The position numbers and the translations under genes were made by a program. 64,000 nucleotides of DNA from RUG100 sp050953425 (GTDB taxonomy: Bacteria > Bacillota > Clostridia > Peptostreptococcales > Anaerovoracaceae). The stretch covers positions 62,001 to 126,000 of the forward strand of contig JBMNMQ010000002.1 of NCBI GenBank assembly GCA_050953425.1. Direction: 5' to 3'. The notes beneath the pieces are model-generated. The model did not search any database, was not told the DNA's origin, and was given only the letters and a program-made list of their open reading frames with translations. Positions 1 through 10,675 of this stretch are shown piece after piece; the first letter of the stretch is position 1; every line of letters begins with the position of its first letter.

Positions 1-968
1 TGTTCATGAACTCCTTGAAGTCCATAATCCTGCGCGGCAGGTAGAGAATCATGGTGACGATGATGGCGCCGAGTCCGCCCATCGCCAGCGACAGCGAAGA
101 ATCGCAGTTGCCGAAGGCGGCGGCGATGGAGCCGGCCTTGCCGTTGAACATGCCGCCGGTATAGAGCATCGACAGCACCGAGAGAATAATCAGGGTAATG
201 ATCGGGATCAGCAGATCCTTGACCGTTCCCCTGCTGTTCTCCTCATCCTCGTCCGTTGCCTTGTCGAGCGCGCCGAGCTCGCCGTGCTCGGCGGCAATTT
301 CCAGATGCCGCATCGGACCGTAGCTGATCTTGGTCGTCGACATGATGAAGATCATCAGCAGGGTCAGCAGGGCGTAGAGGTTGAAGGGAATGGTCGAAAC
401 AAAGGCCGCCATATCGCTGTCGAAGATCTTGGCCGTCGCCAGCGTCGAGCCGACGGCTGCGGCCCAGCTGGAGACCGGGGCGATGATGCAGACCGGCGCG
501 GCGGTGGAATCGATCAGGTAAGCGAGCTTGGCGCGGGCGATGTGGAACTTGTCGGTGATCGGCCGCATGACCGCACCCACAGTCAGACAGTTGAAGTAGT
601 CATCGATGAAGATGATGACACCGAGCGCCGCCGTCGCCAGCTGCGCCAGCGGTCGTGATTTGATCTTTTTGCTGGCCCAGCGTCCGTAGGCATAGGCGCC
701 GCCGGCATTGGTGACCAGTACGACGAGGACGCCGAGAAAGGCCAGAAAGAGGATCATCATCGCGTTGTCGCTGATCTTCTTTCCCATCAGTTCAAAGATG
801 GTCGTGATGCCCGTCATCACGCCGCTGCCGCTGGCAAACGCGTAGGTGAAGGTACCGAAGACGATACCGACGAACAGGGAAGAAATGACTTCCTTTGTAA
901 TCAGTGCCAGAACGATCGCGATGATCGGCGGCAGAATCGAAAGAAAGCCGACATTAATTGGATCCATG
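1..968 (-). CDS. NhaC-family Na+/H+ antiporter, 3' end cut by window edge
   Basis: The reverse strand reads from an ATG at 968 (MDPINVGFLSILPPIIAIVL) to the window edge without a stop, giving 322 visible codons. A GGAGG ribosome binding site precedes the ATG. The product is a polytopic inner-membrane protein that contains FIDDYFN, the conserved aspartate-containing segment of NhaC antiporters, followed by a proline/alanine-rich STAAP segment. NhaC proteins exchange cytoplasmic Na+ for external H+. A second NhaC paralogue lies at 37431-38921. The gene is divergent from the heat-shock operon and has its own promoter. The 3' part is missing, so substrate specificity cannot be judged. Confidence 0.85.
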
Positions 969-1066
969 GAATAACACTCCTCCTTACGGCAATCGCATCG
1001 GTTTGCCGGCGCCTGATCGGGCAGCAGCGGCAGACCGCGTCGGATTGCGGAAATAACAGCCTTTTC

Positions 1067-1095
1067 ATTTTACATGGGACGGGCTTTTTCGTCAA
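1067..1095 (-). promoter_or_regulatory. Predicted sigma-A promoter of the NhaC gene
   Basis: On the reverse strand TTGACG (1095-1090) and TAAAAT (1072-1067) are separated by exactly 17 bp, about 100 bp upstream of the antiporter start codon. Confidence 0.65.
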
Positions 1096-1186
1096 GAGAG
1101 CGGGACAGGCCGGCCAGTCCGGAGACGCGGGGCAGTCGAAGGACGCAGGGAGCAGGCCGAGGCGAAAGAAATTTTCCGGAAAAGTA

Positions 1187-1215
1187 TTGACATTCCGGCA
1201 CTGCGGTATTATATT
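1187..1215 (+). promoter_or_regulatory. Sigma-A promoter of the hrcA-grpE-dnaK-dnaJ operon
   Basis: A perfect -35 box TTGACA (1187-1192) is followed after 17 bp by TATATT (1210-1215). The expected start site lies just before the CIRCE operator, so HrcA bound there would block initiation. Confidence 0.85.
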
Positions 1216-1227
1216 AATGAATGTAGA

Positions 1228-1254
1228 TTAGCACTCGAACGAAAAGAGTGCTAA
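1228..1254 (+). promoter_or_regulatory. CIRCE operator for HrcA
   Basis: TTAGCACTC (1228-1236), a 9-bp spacer and GAGTGCTAA (1246-1254) form the perfect canonical CIRCE inverted repeat. It lies between the promoter and the hrcA start. HrcA is known to bind this element and repress chaperone genes, with GroEL needed for its activity, so the operon should be autoregulated and heat-inducible. Confidence 0.97.
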
Positions 1255-1274
1255 CAAGCGAAAGAGGTACTGCT

Positions 1275-2327
1275 ATGGAGCTGAACGAAAGGAAACTGAA
1301 AATACTGCAGGCAATCATCAGGGATTTTATTGTGACTGCTGAACCGGTCGGCTCCCGGACTCTTTCCAAAAAATACGATCTGGGCGTCAGCCCGGCAACG
1401 ATCCGCAATGAGATGTCGGATATGGAGGACATGGGGCTGCTGACGCATCCGCATACTTCGGCGGGAAGGGTTCCGTCGGAAAAGGCCTACCGGCTCTACG
1501 TTGACGAGATCATGCGCCGCACCGAACTGAGCGAAGAGATGAAGGAACTGATCACCTCACAGCTCTACGACAACCTGTCGGAACTCGACAAGACCATCGA
1601 ACGGGCGGCCGGTCTGCTCTCGCAGATCACGAACCTGACGGCGTTTGCCCTGACCCCGAGTCAGGAGGACGACCGCATCAAATACATCAATCTGATGCCG
1701 GTCGATGAGCATACGGTTGTGCTGATGATTGTCGCCGAGAGCGGCAAGGTTTCCAATCAGACGCTGCGCATCCGCGACGTCTGCGATCCGGACAACCTGC
1801 GCGTTCTCGCCAAGTCGCTGACTTACAACTACCGCGGCAAGACGCTGGACGAGGCACTGCGCCTCGACATCATCGACAGCCTGCGCAGCGACATTTCGGC
1901 AATGAGCCGTCTGGCCGAGGACATCATGCCTGACTTCATGCATACGCTGGAGGATATGCTCAATGTCCACCTCTATATGAACGGATTGACGAACATTTTC
2001 AATCTGCCGGAGTATAACGACATCGAGCGGGCGCGGATGTTTGTCAGCATGCTCGAACACCGCGAAGAGTTCACCAAAAAGCTGATCAGCCGCGACGACG
2101 GTCTGCTCATCACCATCGGCCGGGAAAATGAGGACGAGAACATGAACGACTGCAGCCTGATCACGGCCACCTACCGGATCGACGGCAGACTGGTCGGCAA
2201 GCTCGGAGTCATCGGACCGACGCGCATGCGATACAGCGAAATCACCTCGGTCATCGAATACCTGACCGATCATATAACAGACGCATTCGAAATGAACGAC
2301 GAAGGAGGCGACGATGACGAACGATAA
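1275..2327 (+). CDS. hrcA: Heat-inducible transcription repressor HrcA
   Basis: The 350-residue product is the HrcA repressor, which binds CIRCE upstream of class I heat-shock genes. Residues 1-75 form the winged-helix DNA-binding region, with the family signature VSPATIRNEM followed by the SAGRVPS loop. The rest is the GAF-like dimerisation/regulatory part. An upstream in-frame ATG at 1248 lies inside the CIRCE element, so the ATG at 1275, preceded by AAAGAGG, is the likely start. It is the first gene of the operon, and its last 14 bases overlap grpE, so the two are probably translationally coupled. Confidence 0.97.
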   Translation: MELNERKLKILQAIIRDFIVTAEPVGSRTLSKKYDLGVSPATIRNEMSDMEDMGLLTHPHTSAGRVPSEKAYRLYVDEIMRRTELSEEMKELITSQLYDNLSELDKTIERAAGLLSQITNLTAFALTPSQEDDRIKYINLMPVDEHTVVLMIVAESGKVSNQTLRIRDVCDPDNLRVLAKSLTYNYRGKTLDEALRLDIIDSLRSDISAMSRLAEDIMPDFMHTLEDMLNVHLYMNGLTNIFNLPEYNDIERARMFVSMLEHREEFTKKLISRDDGLLITIGRENEDENMNDCSLITATYRIDGRLVGKLGVIGPTRMRYSEITSVIEYLTDHITDAFEMNDEGGDDDER

Positions 2328-2928
2328 CCGCGAACAAAACGACGAAAGAAAACAGGAAGAGAAGGAAAGAACAGAAGAAAAAGACGGAGAAAAAGCAGAG
2401 CGGTCCCGCGCGGGCACTGCCCCGGACGAAGCGCAGGACCACGCGGAGCAGGCATCCGCGGACGCCGAATCCGAAGAGACCGGAGCGGATGCGGAAGAAA
2501 ACGCGTCCGGCGGCGAAGAAGAAGAAGACCTGAACACCAAATACCTGCGGCTGATGGCGGACTTTCAGAACTACAAGCGCCGCGCCGCCAGGGAAAAGGA
2601 TGATATCCGGGCCTTTGCCAACGAAAAGATTGCCGTCCAGCTGCTCGAGGTCATGGACAACTTTGAACGCGGACTCGACCACGACGTCGACGAAAACTTC
2701 AAAGAAGGCATGGAAATGATCCTGGATCAGCTGCGGGATGTCCTCAAGCGCTCAGGCGTGGAGGAAATCAAGGCAGAAGCCGAGGAATTCGATCCGCACT
2801 TTCACAACGCGGTGATGATGGAAGACACCGACAAAGTGGAGAGCGGCCGGATTTCCGAAGTGATGCAGAAGGGGTACACGCTCAACGGCAAGGTCATCCG
2901 GCCCTCGATGGTCAAGGTGGCCAATTAG
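2314..2928 (+). CDS. grpE: Nucleotide exchange factor GrpE
   Basis: GrpE (204 residues) is the cytoplasmic exchange factor that releases ADP from DnaK. The first 75 residues are very acidic and disordered (E, D, A and G), longer than in many homologues. They are followed by a long helix starting around LNTKYLRLMADFQNYKRR, which forms the coiled-coil dimer, and by the C-terminal beta-wing with the conserved FDPHFHNAV segment. The start overlaps hrcA and is preceded by GGAGG. The position between hrcA and dnaK is the standard Firmicutes order. Confidence 0.97.
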   Translation: MTNDNREQNDERKQEEKERTEEKDGEKAERSRAGTAPDEAQDHAEQASADAESEETGADAEENASGGEEEEDLNTKYLRLMADFQNYKRRAAREKDDIRAFANEKIAVQLLEVMDNFERGLDHDVDENFKEGMEMILDQLRDVLKRSGVEEIKAEAEEFDPHFHNAVMMEDTDKVESGRISEVMQKGYTLNGKVIRPSMVKVAN

Positions 2929-3005
2929 CCGCCCCTTGCAGCGTATAAAATATTACCGAAGAATACATTTGAAAAAGATTATCAAGTGAAAAGGAGAAAT
3001 AAACA

Positions 3006-4919
<1,914 letters not shown>

Positions 4920-4943
4920 GAACCATAAGGAAGATAAAGCAGG

Positions 4944-6077
4944 ATGGCAGAAAAACGAGATTACTACGAAGTGCTGGGCCTGCAGAAGGGCGCGAGCGAT
5001 GAAGAGATCAAACGCGCCTTTCGCAAGCTGGCGATGAAATACCATCCCGACAAGAATCCCGGTGACAAGGAAGCCGAAGAGCGCTTCAAGGAAGTCAACG
5101 AAGCCTACAGCGTTCTCGGTGACCCGGAGCAGAAGAAAAAATACGACCAGTTCGGCCATGCCGGCGTTGATCCCAACGCCGGCTTTGGCGGCGCCGGCTA
5201 TACCGGATTCGAAGGGTTTGATGATCTTTTCAATATGTTCGGCGACATGTTCGGCGGCCGCAGCGGCGGAGGACCCCGGCGCAGGGGACCGTCCCAGGGC
5301 CGCGATCTGCAGCACAGCATGACAATTTCCTTTGAGGAAGCCGCTTTCGGCGTCAAAAAGGAAATTCGTCTCACCAAGCATGTTGTCTGTGAGACCTGCG
5401 GCGGCAGCGGCGCGGAGCCGGGCACCAGCAAGGCGACCTGCCCCAAGTGCGGCGGCAGCGGTGAAGTGCGCACCCAGCAGCGCACGCCGTTCGGCATGTT
5501 TCAGAGTTCGCAGCCCTGCGATCGCTGCGGCGGCAGCGGTCAGATCATCGAAAAACCGTGTCACGACTGCGGCGGCAGCGGCCGGATCCGCAAGACCGTG
5601 ACCCTCAGCGTCGACGTCCCGGCGGGCATCGACGACGACAACGTCATCACCCTGCGCGGGCAGGGCGAACCGGGCAGCAACGGCGGCCCCGCCGGCGATC
5701 TGTATATCGTCATCAAGGTCAGGCCGCACAAGCTCTTCCGGCGCCGGGGACAGGATCTGCAGATCGAAATTCCGATTACGTTTGAACAGGCGGCGCTCGG
5801 CGACGAGATCACTGTGCCGACCCTCGACGGCAAGGTCAAGTACAAAATACCGGCCGGCACCCAGCCGGGGACCATTTTCCGGCTCAAGGGCAAGGGTGTC
5901 AAAGCCGTCAACAGCAATCGTCACGGCGACCTCTATGTCAGGGCCAACCTGGAGGTGCCGAAAAAGCTCAACGCCAAGCAGAAGAAAGCGATTCAGACGA
6001 TGGCCAAAACGGTCGATGCGGACTGCTATAAAAAGCGCTCCGGCTTTCTCGACACGCTCAAGGAGCTGTTTCAGTAA
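4944..6077 (+). CDS. dnaJ: Chaperone protein DnaJ (Hsp40, type I)
   Basis: DnaJ (377 residues) stimulates DnaK ATPase activity and delivers unfolded clients. The J domain (1-70) has the essential HPD tripeptide at residues 34-36. A Gly/Phe-rich region follows at about 75-125. The zinc-finger domain has four CxxCxGxG repeats (CETCGGSG, CPKCGGSG, CDRCGGSG, CHDCGGSG), which makes it a complete type I Hsp40. The C-terminal substrate-binding domains are intact. It closes the heat-shock operon and is followed by a rho-independent terminator about 170 bases downstream. Confidence 0.98.
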   Translation: MAEKRDYYEVLGLQKGASDEEIKRAFRKLAMKYHPDKNPGDKEAEERFKEVNEAYSVLGDPEQKKKYDQFGHAGVDPNAGFGGAGYTGFEGFDDLFNMFGDMFGGRSGGGPRRRGPSQGRDLQHSMTISFEEAAFGVKKEIRLTKHVVCETCGGSGAEPGTSKATCPKCGGSGEVRTQQRTPFGMFQSSQPCDRCGGSGQIIEKPCHDCGGSGRIRKTVTLSVDVPAGIDDDNVITLRGQGEPGSNGGPAGDLYIVIKVRPHKLFRRRGQDLQIEIPITFEQAALGDEITVPTLDGKVKYKIPAGTQPGTIFRLKGKGVKAVNSNRHGDLYVRANLEVPKKLNAKQKKAIQTMAKTVDADCYKKRSGFLDTLKELFQ

Positions 6078-6250
6078 GCGAATCATGGGGGAAAAAGATT
6101 CCCGCGGCAGAAGAGGCCGTTCGCTGCGGCGAAGGATGCCGGTCCGCACCGCGCGGCGCGGCTGCGCCCGCGGACATGGCTGCCGCGGCACCGCAGGACC
6201 TCTCTGCGGGACGCTGCGGCACGGCTCCGCTGATGACGAAAAAGTAATGA

Positions 6251-6276
6251 AAAAGGCGGCAACATCCGCCTTTTTT
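6251..6276 (+). terminator. Rho-independent terminator of the heat-shock operon
   Basis: AAAAGGCGG and CCGCCTTTT (stem) enclose a six-base loop and run into TTTTTT at 6271-6276. Confidence 0.85.
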
Positions 6277-6305
6277 CTGCTATAATGAAGGGCGAGGTAA
6301 TGCCG

Positions 6306-6728
6306 ATGGATCACTACGATCAAATACATGAGGAAAATCTGGGAGACGTGCGCATTTCCGATGACGTCATGGCTGTCTGCGCCGTCAACGCTACACTGCG
6401 GACGCCCGGCGTGGCCGGCCTCAGCGGCGGGCTCGGCGACACCATCTCCAAGACCATCACCGGCAAGGACTCGCTCTCCAAGGGGATCAAGGTCAGTCAG
6501 ACCGAGGAGGGCGTGTCACTGGACGTCTTTGTCACCGTCAAATACGGTGTCAAGATTCCGGTTGTCGCCTGGGACATTCAAAACAACGTCAAGCGGGAAC
6601 TGGAATCGATGACCGATCGCCGCGTACTCGCCGTCAACATCCACGTGCAGGGAGTGGAGAACCCGCGCAGCACCAGACAGAAATCACCGCAGCAGGGGGA
6701 AGGGGAAGGACAGCATGAAACGAAGTGA
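6306..6728 (+). CDS. Asp23/Gls24 family envelope stress protein
   Basis: A 140-residue Asp23/Gls24 (DUF322) family protein. Typical family features are the N-terminal strand region (GDVRISDDVMAVCAVNATLRTPGV), the GLSGGLGD turn and the core VSLDVFVTVKYGVKIPVVAW. These small proteins are membrane-peripheral and linked to envelope stress or alkaline tolerance in Gram-positives. Three in-frame ATGs exist (6285, 6300, 6306); the last has the best spacing (8 bases) to GGCGAGG. It overlaps nusB by 14 bases and heads the operon nusB-xseAB-ispA-dxs-tlyA, the usual neighbourhood of this family in Clostridia. Confidence 0.88.
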   Translation: MDHYDQIHEENLGDVRISDDVMAVCAVNATLRTPGVAGLSGGLGDTISKTITGKDSLSKGIKVSQTEEGVSLDVFVTVKYGVKIPVVAWDIQNNVKRELESMTDRRVLAVNIHVQGVENPRSTRQKSPQQGEGEGQHETK

Positions 6729-7140
6729 AGCGAGAGAACTGCTGATGATCCTGGTGTTCCAGATGGAGGCCAGGCACGACACCTCGCGGGAAGCCGCGGA
6801 GCGCCTGCTGGCCGATCTGACCGATGACGGCGTGCAGCCGCAGCCCGGCGACCGCCGCTATATTTTCGACACCTTTGAGACGCTGTGCGAGCATCTCGAG
6901 GAAATCGACGCCCGCATCGACGCCCATTCACCGCGCTGGAAGGTCAGGAGAATGCCGAAGGCCGACCTCGCCATTCTCCGCCTGGCCGTCTGCGAGGGGC
7001 TCTACTGTGACGACATCCCCACCGCCGTCGCCATCAACGAGGCTCTGGAACTGGCCAAGCGCTACGGCGAGGAACAGACGGCCCCGTTCATCCATGCGGT
7101 GGCCGGCGCTGTCTGCAAGGCCGGCCGGGAAGGGCGCTGA
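6715..7140 (+). CDS. nusB: Transcription antitermination factor NusB
   Basis: NusB (141 residues) is the small all-helical RNA-binding protein that pairs with NusE/S10 on boxA RNA during rRNA antitermination. It has the expected N-terminal SEARELLMILVFQME helix and the C-terminal block ADLAILRLAVCEGLY followed by PTAVAINEALELAKRYG. It overlaps the Asp23 gene by 14 bases and ends one base before the next start, so it is embedded in a compact operon. Confidence 0.93.
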   Translation: MKRSEARELLMILVFQMEARHDTSREAAERLLADLTDDGVQPQPGDRRYIFDTFETLCEHLEEIDARIDAHSPRWKVRRMPKADLAILRLAVCEGLYCDDIPTAVAINEALELAKRYGEEQTAPFIHAVAGAVCKAGREGR

Positions 7141-7141
7141 G

Positions 7142-8080
7142 ATGCGCTGCGTGCTCGGCATCGACACGAGCAATTATACCACTTCGGCGGCACTGGTGAA
7201 CCGCGACGGGCAGGTTCTCGCCGACGTCCGCCGCCTGCTCGAGGTCAAACCCGGCGCCCGCGGCCTGCGGCAGTCCGAGGCGCTCTTTCAGCATGTGGTG
7301 CACCTGCCGGAGATCGTCCGCACCGCGGTGGAAACAGCGCGGGAAACCGGCTCCGACGTCCGCATCGCCGCCGTGGCCGCCAGTGAAAAGCCGCGCCCGC
7401 GCAGCGACAGCTATATGCCGTGCTTTCTGCCCGGCTGCGGCACCGCACAGAGCATCGCGGCCGCGGAGAATGTGCCGTACTATGCCTTTTCCCATCAGGA
7501 GGCGCATATTGCCGCGCTCCAGCCGGAAACCGGCTGGCGGCGGCGGGACGGCTTTCTCTGCCTGCACAACAGCGGCGGCACCTGCGAACTGCTGGCTGTC
7601 ACGGAGGAGGGGATCCGCATCGTCGGCGGCAGCCGCGACATCTCCTTCGGCCAGCTGATCGACCGCATCGGCGTAGCTCTCGGCATGGCCTTTCCGGCCG
7701 GCCGGGAGATGGACGAGCTGGCGCTGACAGCCGAAGCCGACGGTTCACTGCCGGTGATCCGCGCCGAGGGGGCCTGGATTCACCTCTCCGGCATCGAGAC
7801 CGCCGCGCACCGCCTGCTCGAGTCCGGCAGGCCGGCGCCGCAGCTGGCAGCGGAACTCTTTGCCCGCATCGGCGCTGCGGTGGAAGCGATCTGCCGCCGC
7901 GGCGCGGCGGAAACCGGCCTTGACCGGGTGCTGCTGGTCGGCGGCGTTTCCACCAGCCGCACGCTGCGGCAGCGACTGAGCGCGGTTCGCACTCCGCAGC
8001 TGCACATCTCCGACACCGACAGGGGGCGCGACAACGCCGTCGGCATCGCTCTCCTGGGAAGAGAGAAGCTATGGCCATAA
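7142..8080 (+). CDS. TsaD/Kae1-like (peptidase M22 family) paralogue
   Basis: A 312-residue ASKHA-fold protein of the TsaD/Kae1 family, often annotated as O-sialoglycoprotein endopeptidase. The N-terminus GIDTSNYTTSAAL is the phosphate-binding strand, SHQEAH gives the HxExH metal-binding pair (true TsaD normally has HxEGH), and LLVGGVSTS lies near the C-terminus. True TsaD makes the t6A37 tRNA modification. This shorter, divergent copy sits between nusB and xseA, a recurrent place for a paralogue of unknown role in Clostridia, and the genuine tsaD is probably elsewhere. A longer open frame exists upstream, but it is nusB read out of frame. It overlaps xseA by 10 bases. Confidence 0.75.
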   Translation: MRCVLGIDTSNYTTSAALVNRDGQVLADVRRLLEVKPGARGLRQSEALFQHVVHLPEIVRTAVETARETGSDVRIAAVAASEKPRPRSDSYMPCFLPGCGTAQSIAAAENVPYYAFSHQEAHIAALQPETGWRRRDGFLCLHNSGGTCELLAVTEEGIRIVGGSRDISFGQLIDRIGVALGMAFPAGREMDELALTAEADGSLPVIRAEGAWIHLSGIETAAHRLLESGRPAPQLAAELFARIGAAVEAICRRGAAETGLDRVLLVGGVSTSRTLRQRLSAVRTPQLHISDTDRGRDNAVGIALLGREKLWP

Positions 8081-9291
8081 AACCGATCACCGTTTCACAG
8101 CTGAATGCCTATATCGGCCGCGTTCTCGGTACCGACCCGCTGCTCGGCGACGTCGTGGTCAGCGGCGAGGTTTCCAACCTCAAATACCACAACAGCGGCC
8201 ATATCTTTTTCAGTCTCAAGGACGAAAGGAGCCGCATACGCTGCTTTGTCAATGCCCGGCACAGCGGCGAACTGCGCTTTGAACTGACCGACGGCATGCA
8301 GGTCATCGCCGGCGGCTGGATCGATCTCTATGAGCCGGGCGGCTGCTATTCGCTCAACATCCGCACGCTGCAGGCGGCCGGACAGGGCGACCTGGATCTC
8401 GCCTTTCAGGAGCTGCGGCGCCGCCTCGAGCGGGAGGGGATCTTTGATCCGGCTCATAAAAAGCCGATCCCGCGCTTTCCCAGGCGGGTGGCACTGGTGA
8501 CGGCCGAACGCGGCGATGCGGTGCAGGATATGCTGCGCATTCTCACCAAGCGCAATCAGGTCACCGACATCCTGCTCTACCCGGTCTATGTGCAGGGACC
8601 CCGGGCAGCCGGAGAAATCGCGGCTGCACTGCGCGATCTCAACGAGGATCCGCAGTTCAGCGACGTCGACGTCATCCTCACCGGCCGCGGCGGCGGTTCC
8701 CGCGAGGACCTCTGGGCCTTCAACGAGGAGGTTGTCGCTCGCGCGATCTACGCCTCGCGCATTCCGGTGATCTCCGCCGTCGGCCACGAGACCGACGTGA
8801 CGATCGCCGATCTGGCCGCCGACCTGCGCGCCGAGACCCCGACGGCCGGCGCGGCGGCCGCGGTGCCGGACTGCGGCGAGATCCGGCAGCACCTCGCGGA
8901 TCTGCGCGCGGCCATGCCGGCCGCGCTGGAAAGACGCTGCCGCAGCAGCCGCGAACGCCTGGCGCGCACCGAACCGCCGCGGCTTCGCCGCCGGCTCGCG
9001 CATCGACTCGAGCTTTCCGCACTGCGCGCCGCGACGCTGCACAAGGAGCTGGAGACGCACCTGCAGACGCGCCGGCGCGACGCCCGCGCCCGTCTCGAAC
9101 TGGCCCGCAGCCGGCTGGAGGGTGCCGGCCCGCAGCGGATTATGGCGCGCGGCTACATCGCCCTGACCGACAGCGAGGGCAGAATGGTACGCCGCATCGG
9201 CAGTCTGCAGCGCGGTGACCGCGTCCGCCTGCACGGCACCGACGGCAGCGCCGCAGCGGAAATTATGGAGGTGGATCACCATGACGAATGA
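8071..9291 (+). CDS. xseA: Exodeoxyribonuclease VII large subunit
   Basis: XseA (406 residues) is the catalytic subunit of exonuclease VII, a single-strand DNA exonuclease in repair. The N-terminal OB-fold (about 1-105) begins ITVSQLNAYI and contains VSGEVSNLKYHNSGHIFFSLKD. The catalytic domain follows, with VILTGRGGGSREDLWAFN and ISAVGHETDVTIADLAADLRAETPTAGA. A long Arg/Leu-rich coiled coil and a C-terminal GYIALTDSEG segment complete it. It overlaps its neighbours on both sides (10 and 11 bases) and is translationally coupled to xseB. Confidence 0.96.
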   Translation: MAIKPITVSQLNAYIGRVLGTDPLLGDVVVSGEVSNLKYHNSGHIFFSLKDERSRIRCFVNARHSGELRFELTDGMQVIAGGWIDLYEPGGCYSLNIRTLQAAGQGDLDLAFQELRRRLEREGIFDPAHKKPIPRFPRRVALVTAERGDAVQDMLRILTKRNQVTDILLYPVYVQGPRAAGEIAAALRDLNEDPQFSDVDVILTGRGGGSREDLWAFNEEVVARAIYASRIPVISAVGHETDVTIADLAADLRAETPTAGAAAAVPDCGEIRQHLADLRAAMPAALERRCRSSRERLARTEPPRLRRRLAHRLELSALRAATLHKELETHLQTRRRDARARLELARSRLEGAGPQRIMARGYIALTDSEGRMVRRIGSLQRGDRVRLHGTDGSAAAEIMEVDHHDE

Positions 9292-9568
9292 GAAAGACCG
9301 CAAAAAGACAGCGGCTGCAGAAAAGGCCGCGGTGTCAGGGCCCGGCCGGCCGGATTCCGAGGCCGATCCGGCTGCCGGCCTCTCCTTTGAAGAAGCGATG
9401 CGCCGTCTCGAGGAGACGGCCGAGCGCCTTGAGAGCGATGACATCGGACTCGAAGAGGCGCTCGGGCAGTACCGCCTCGGCACCGCCTATTACCGGCAGT
9501 GCGACCGCATTCTGCGCACGGCGCAGCAGACCATTGAAACCTACAGAAAGGAAGAAGAGGATGAGTGA
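9281..9568 (+). CDS. xseB: Exodeoxyribonuclease VII small subunit
   Basis: XseB (95 residues) is the small helical-hairpin subunit of exonuclease VII. The family core starts at LSFEEAMRRLEETAERLESDDIGLEE and continues into the second helix with YRQCDRIL. About 25 extra Lys/Ala-rich residues precede the core. The ATG at 9281 is preceded by a perfect GGAGGT and overlaps the xseA stop by 11 bases. It overlaps ispA by 8 bases. Confidence 0.93.
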   Translation: MTNEKDRKKTAAAEKAAVSGPGRPDSEADPAAGLSFEEAMRRLEETAERLESDDIGLEEALGQYRLGTAYYRQCDRILRTAQQTIETYRKEEEDE

Positions 9569-10457
9569 ACATACCTACGCAGAATATGCGGAGATCATCG
9601 AGGAGCATCTCAGCGACTTTCTGCCCGACATCGATCACAAGAGCATCACGGTCTATGAATCGATGAAGTATTCACTGACCGCCGGCGGCAAGAGGCTGCG
9701 TCCCTGTCTGCTGCTGGCCGCCTGCGAATTCTGCGGCGGCGATATCAAGAGCGCGCTGCCGTATGCCTGCGCCATCGAATATATCCACACCTATTCACTG
9801 ATCCACGACGATCTGCCCTGCATGGACAACGACGAACTGCGCCGCGGTCAGCCGACCAACCATATCGTCTACGGTGAGGCGATCGCCACGCTCGCCGGTG
9901 ACGGTCTGCTGAATTCGGCCTTCGAAGCCATGAGCCGCGACATGCTGCTCTATTTTGACGACCAGGAAGCGCTCAACCGCCGCGTAAGCGCCTGCTATGA
10001 GATCGCCAAGGGCGCCGGCTGCGGCGGCATGCTGGCGGGACAGGTGGCGGACATCGAAAATGAGGGTCGCAGCTGCAGCGGCGAGATGCTCGACTACATC
10101 CATCTCAACAAGACCGGGGCGCTGATTCAGGCCGCCGTGCGGGCCGGAGCACAGCTCGGCGGCGCCGACGCGGAGACGATGGATCACCTCACCGATTACG
10201 CCGAGAATCTCGGCCTGGCGTTTCAGATCACCGATGATCTGCTCGATATCGAGGGCGATGAGGCGGTGATGGGCAAGAAAGCCGGCGTCGACGCCGCCCA
10301 CGACAAGGCAACGTATCCGGCTCTCTACGGCCTCGAAGCCTCGCGCCGGCGCCTCGACGAACTGACCGACTGCGCCCTGGAAAACATCGCCGAGTACTAC
10401 GACAACGCCGAATTCTTTGCCCGTCTCATCGAGAAGGTGAAGAACCGCACCAGCTGA
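9561..10457 (+). CDS. ispA: Polyprenyl synthetase (farnesyl/geranylgeranyl diphosphate synthase)
   Basis: A 298-residue trans-prenyltransferase that condenses isopentenyl diphosphate with allylic diphosphates. Both aspartate-rich motifs are present: the first in IHDDLPCMDNDELRRGQPT and the second in FQITDDLLDIEGD. AGGKRLRP near the N-terminus is the usual substrate-binding motif. The start overlaps the end of xseB and has GGAAGAAGAGG upstream. With dxs immediately downstream it feeds the quinone and undecaprenyl lipid branch of DXP-pathway isoprenoid synthesis. Chain length cannot be fixed from sequence alone, but the position next to xseB and dxs matches ispA. Confidence 0.93.
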   Translation: MSEHTYAEYAEIIEEHLSDFLPDIDHKSITVYESMKYSLTAGGKRLRPCLLLAACEFCGGDIKSALPYACAIEYIHTYSLIHDDLPCMDNDELRRGQPTNHIVYGEAIATLAGDGLLNSAFEAMSRDMLLYFDDQEALNRRVSACYEIAKGAGCGGMLAGQVADIENEGRSCSGEMLDYIHLNKTGALIQAAVRAGAQLGGADAETMDHLTDYAENLGLAFQITDDLLDIEGDEAVMGKKAGVDAAHDKATYPALYGLEASRRRLDELTDCALENIAEYYDNAEFFARLIEKVKNRTS

Positions 10458-10675
10458 GTGCGGAGCCGACTCCCCGCAGGAAAAGTCCGGACGCAGGCAG
10501 CTGCGGCCGGAAACCGGGACACGGCGGCGGCAGGGAGGATGCCGCAGAGCGAAGGCGCCGGAGCCCCCGCGCCGCCGCTCGGGCAGCCGGCAGGGACAGG
10601 CGGCGGCAGATAAGACAGAGCAGGACGGAACAGCGACCGGAATGAGGTCGCGCACGGATAGAGGAGAGAAGAGTA

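Noticed and set aside
6281..6286. TATAAT just before the Asp23 gene
   Set aside because: No -35 at a proper distance, and a start there would leave almost no leader; it overlaps the first of three possible start codons and is probably chance.
10458..10675. AGGAAAAGTCCGGAC resembling the start of RNase P RNA
   Set aside because: The other conserved RNase P segments and the expected length are missing, so this is a chance match in GC-rich DNA.
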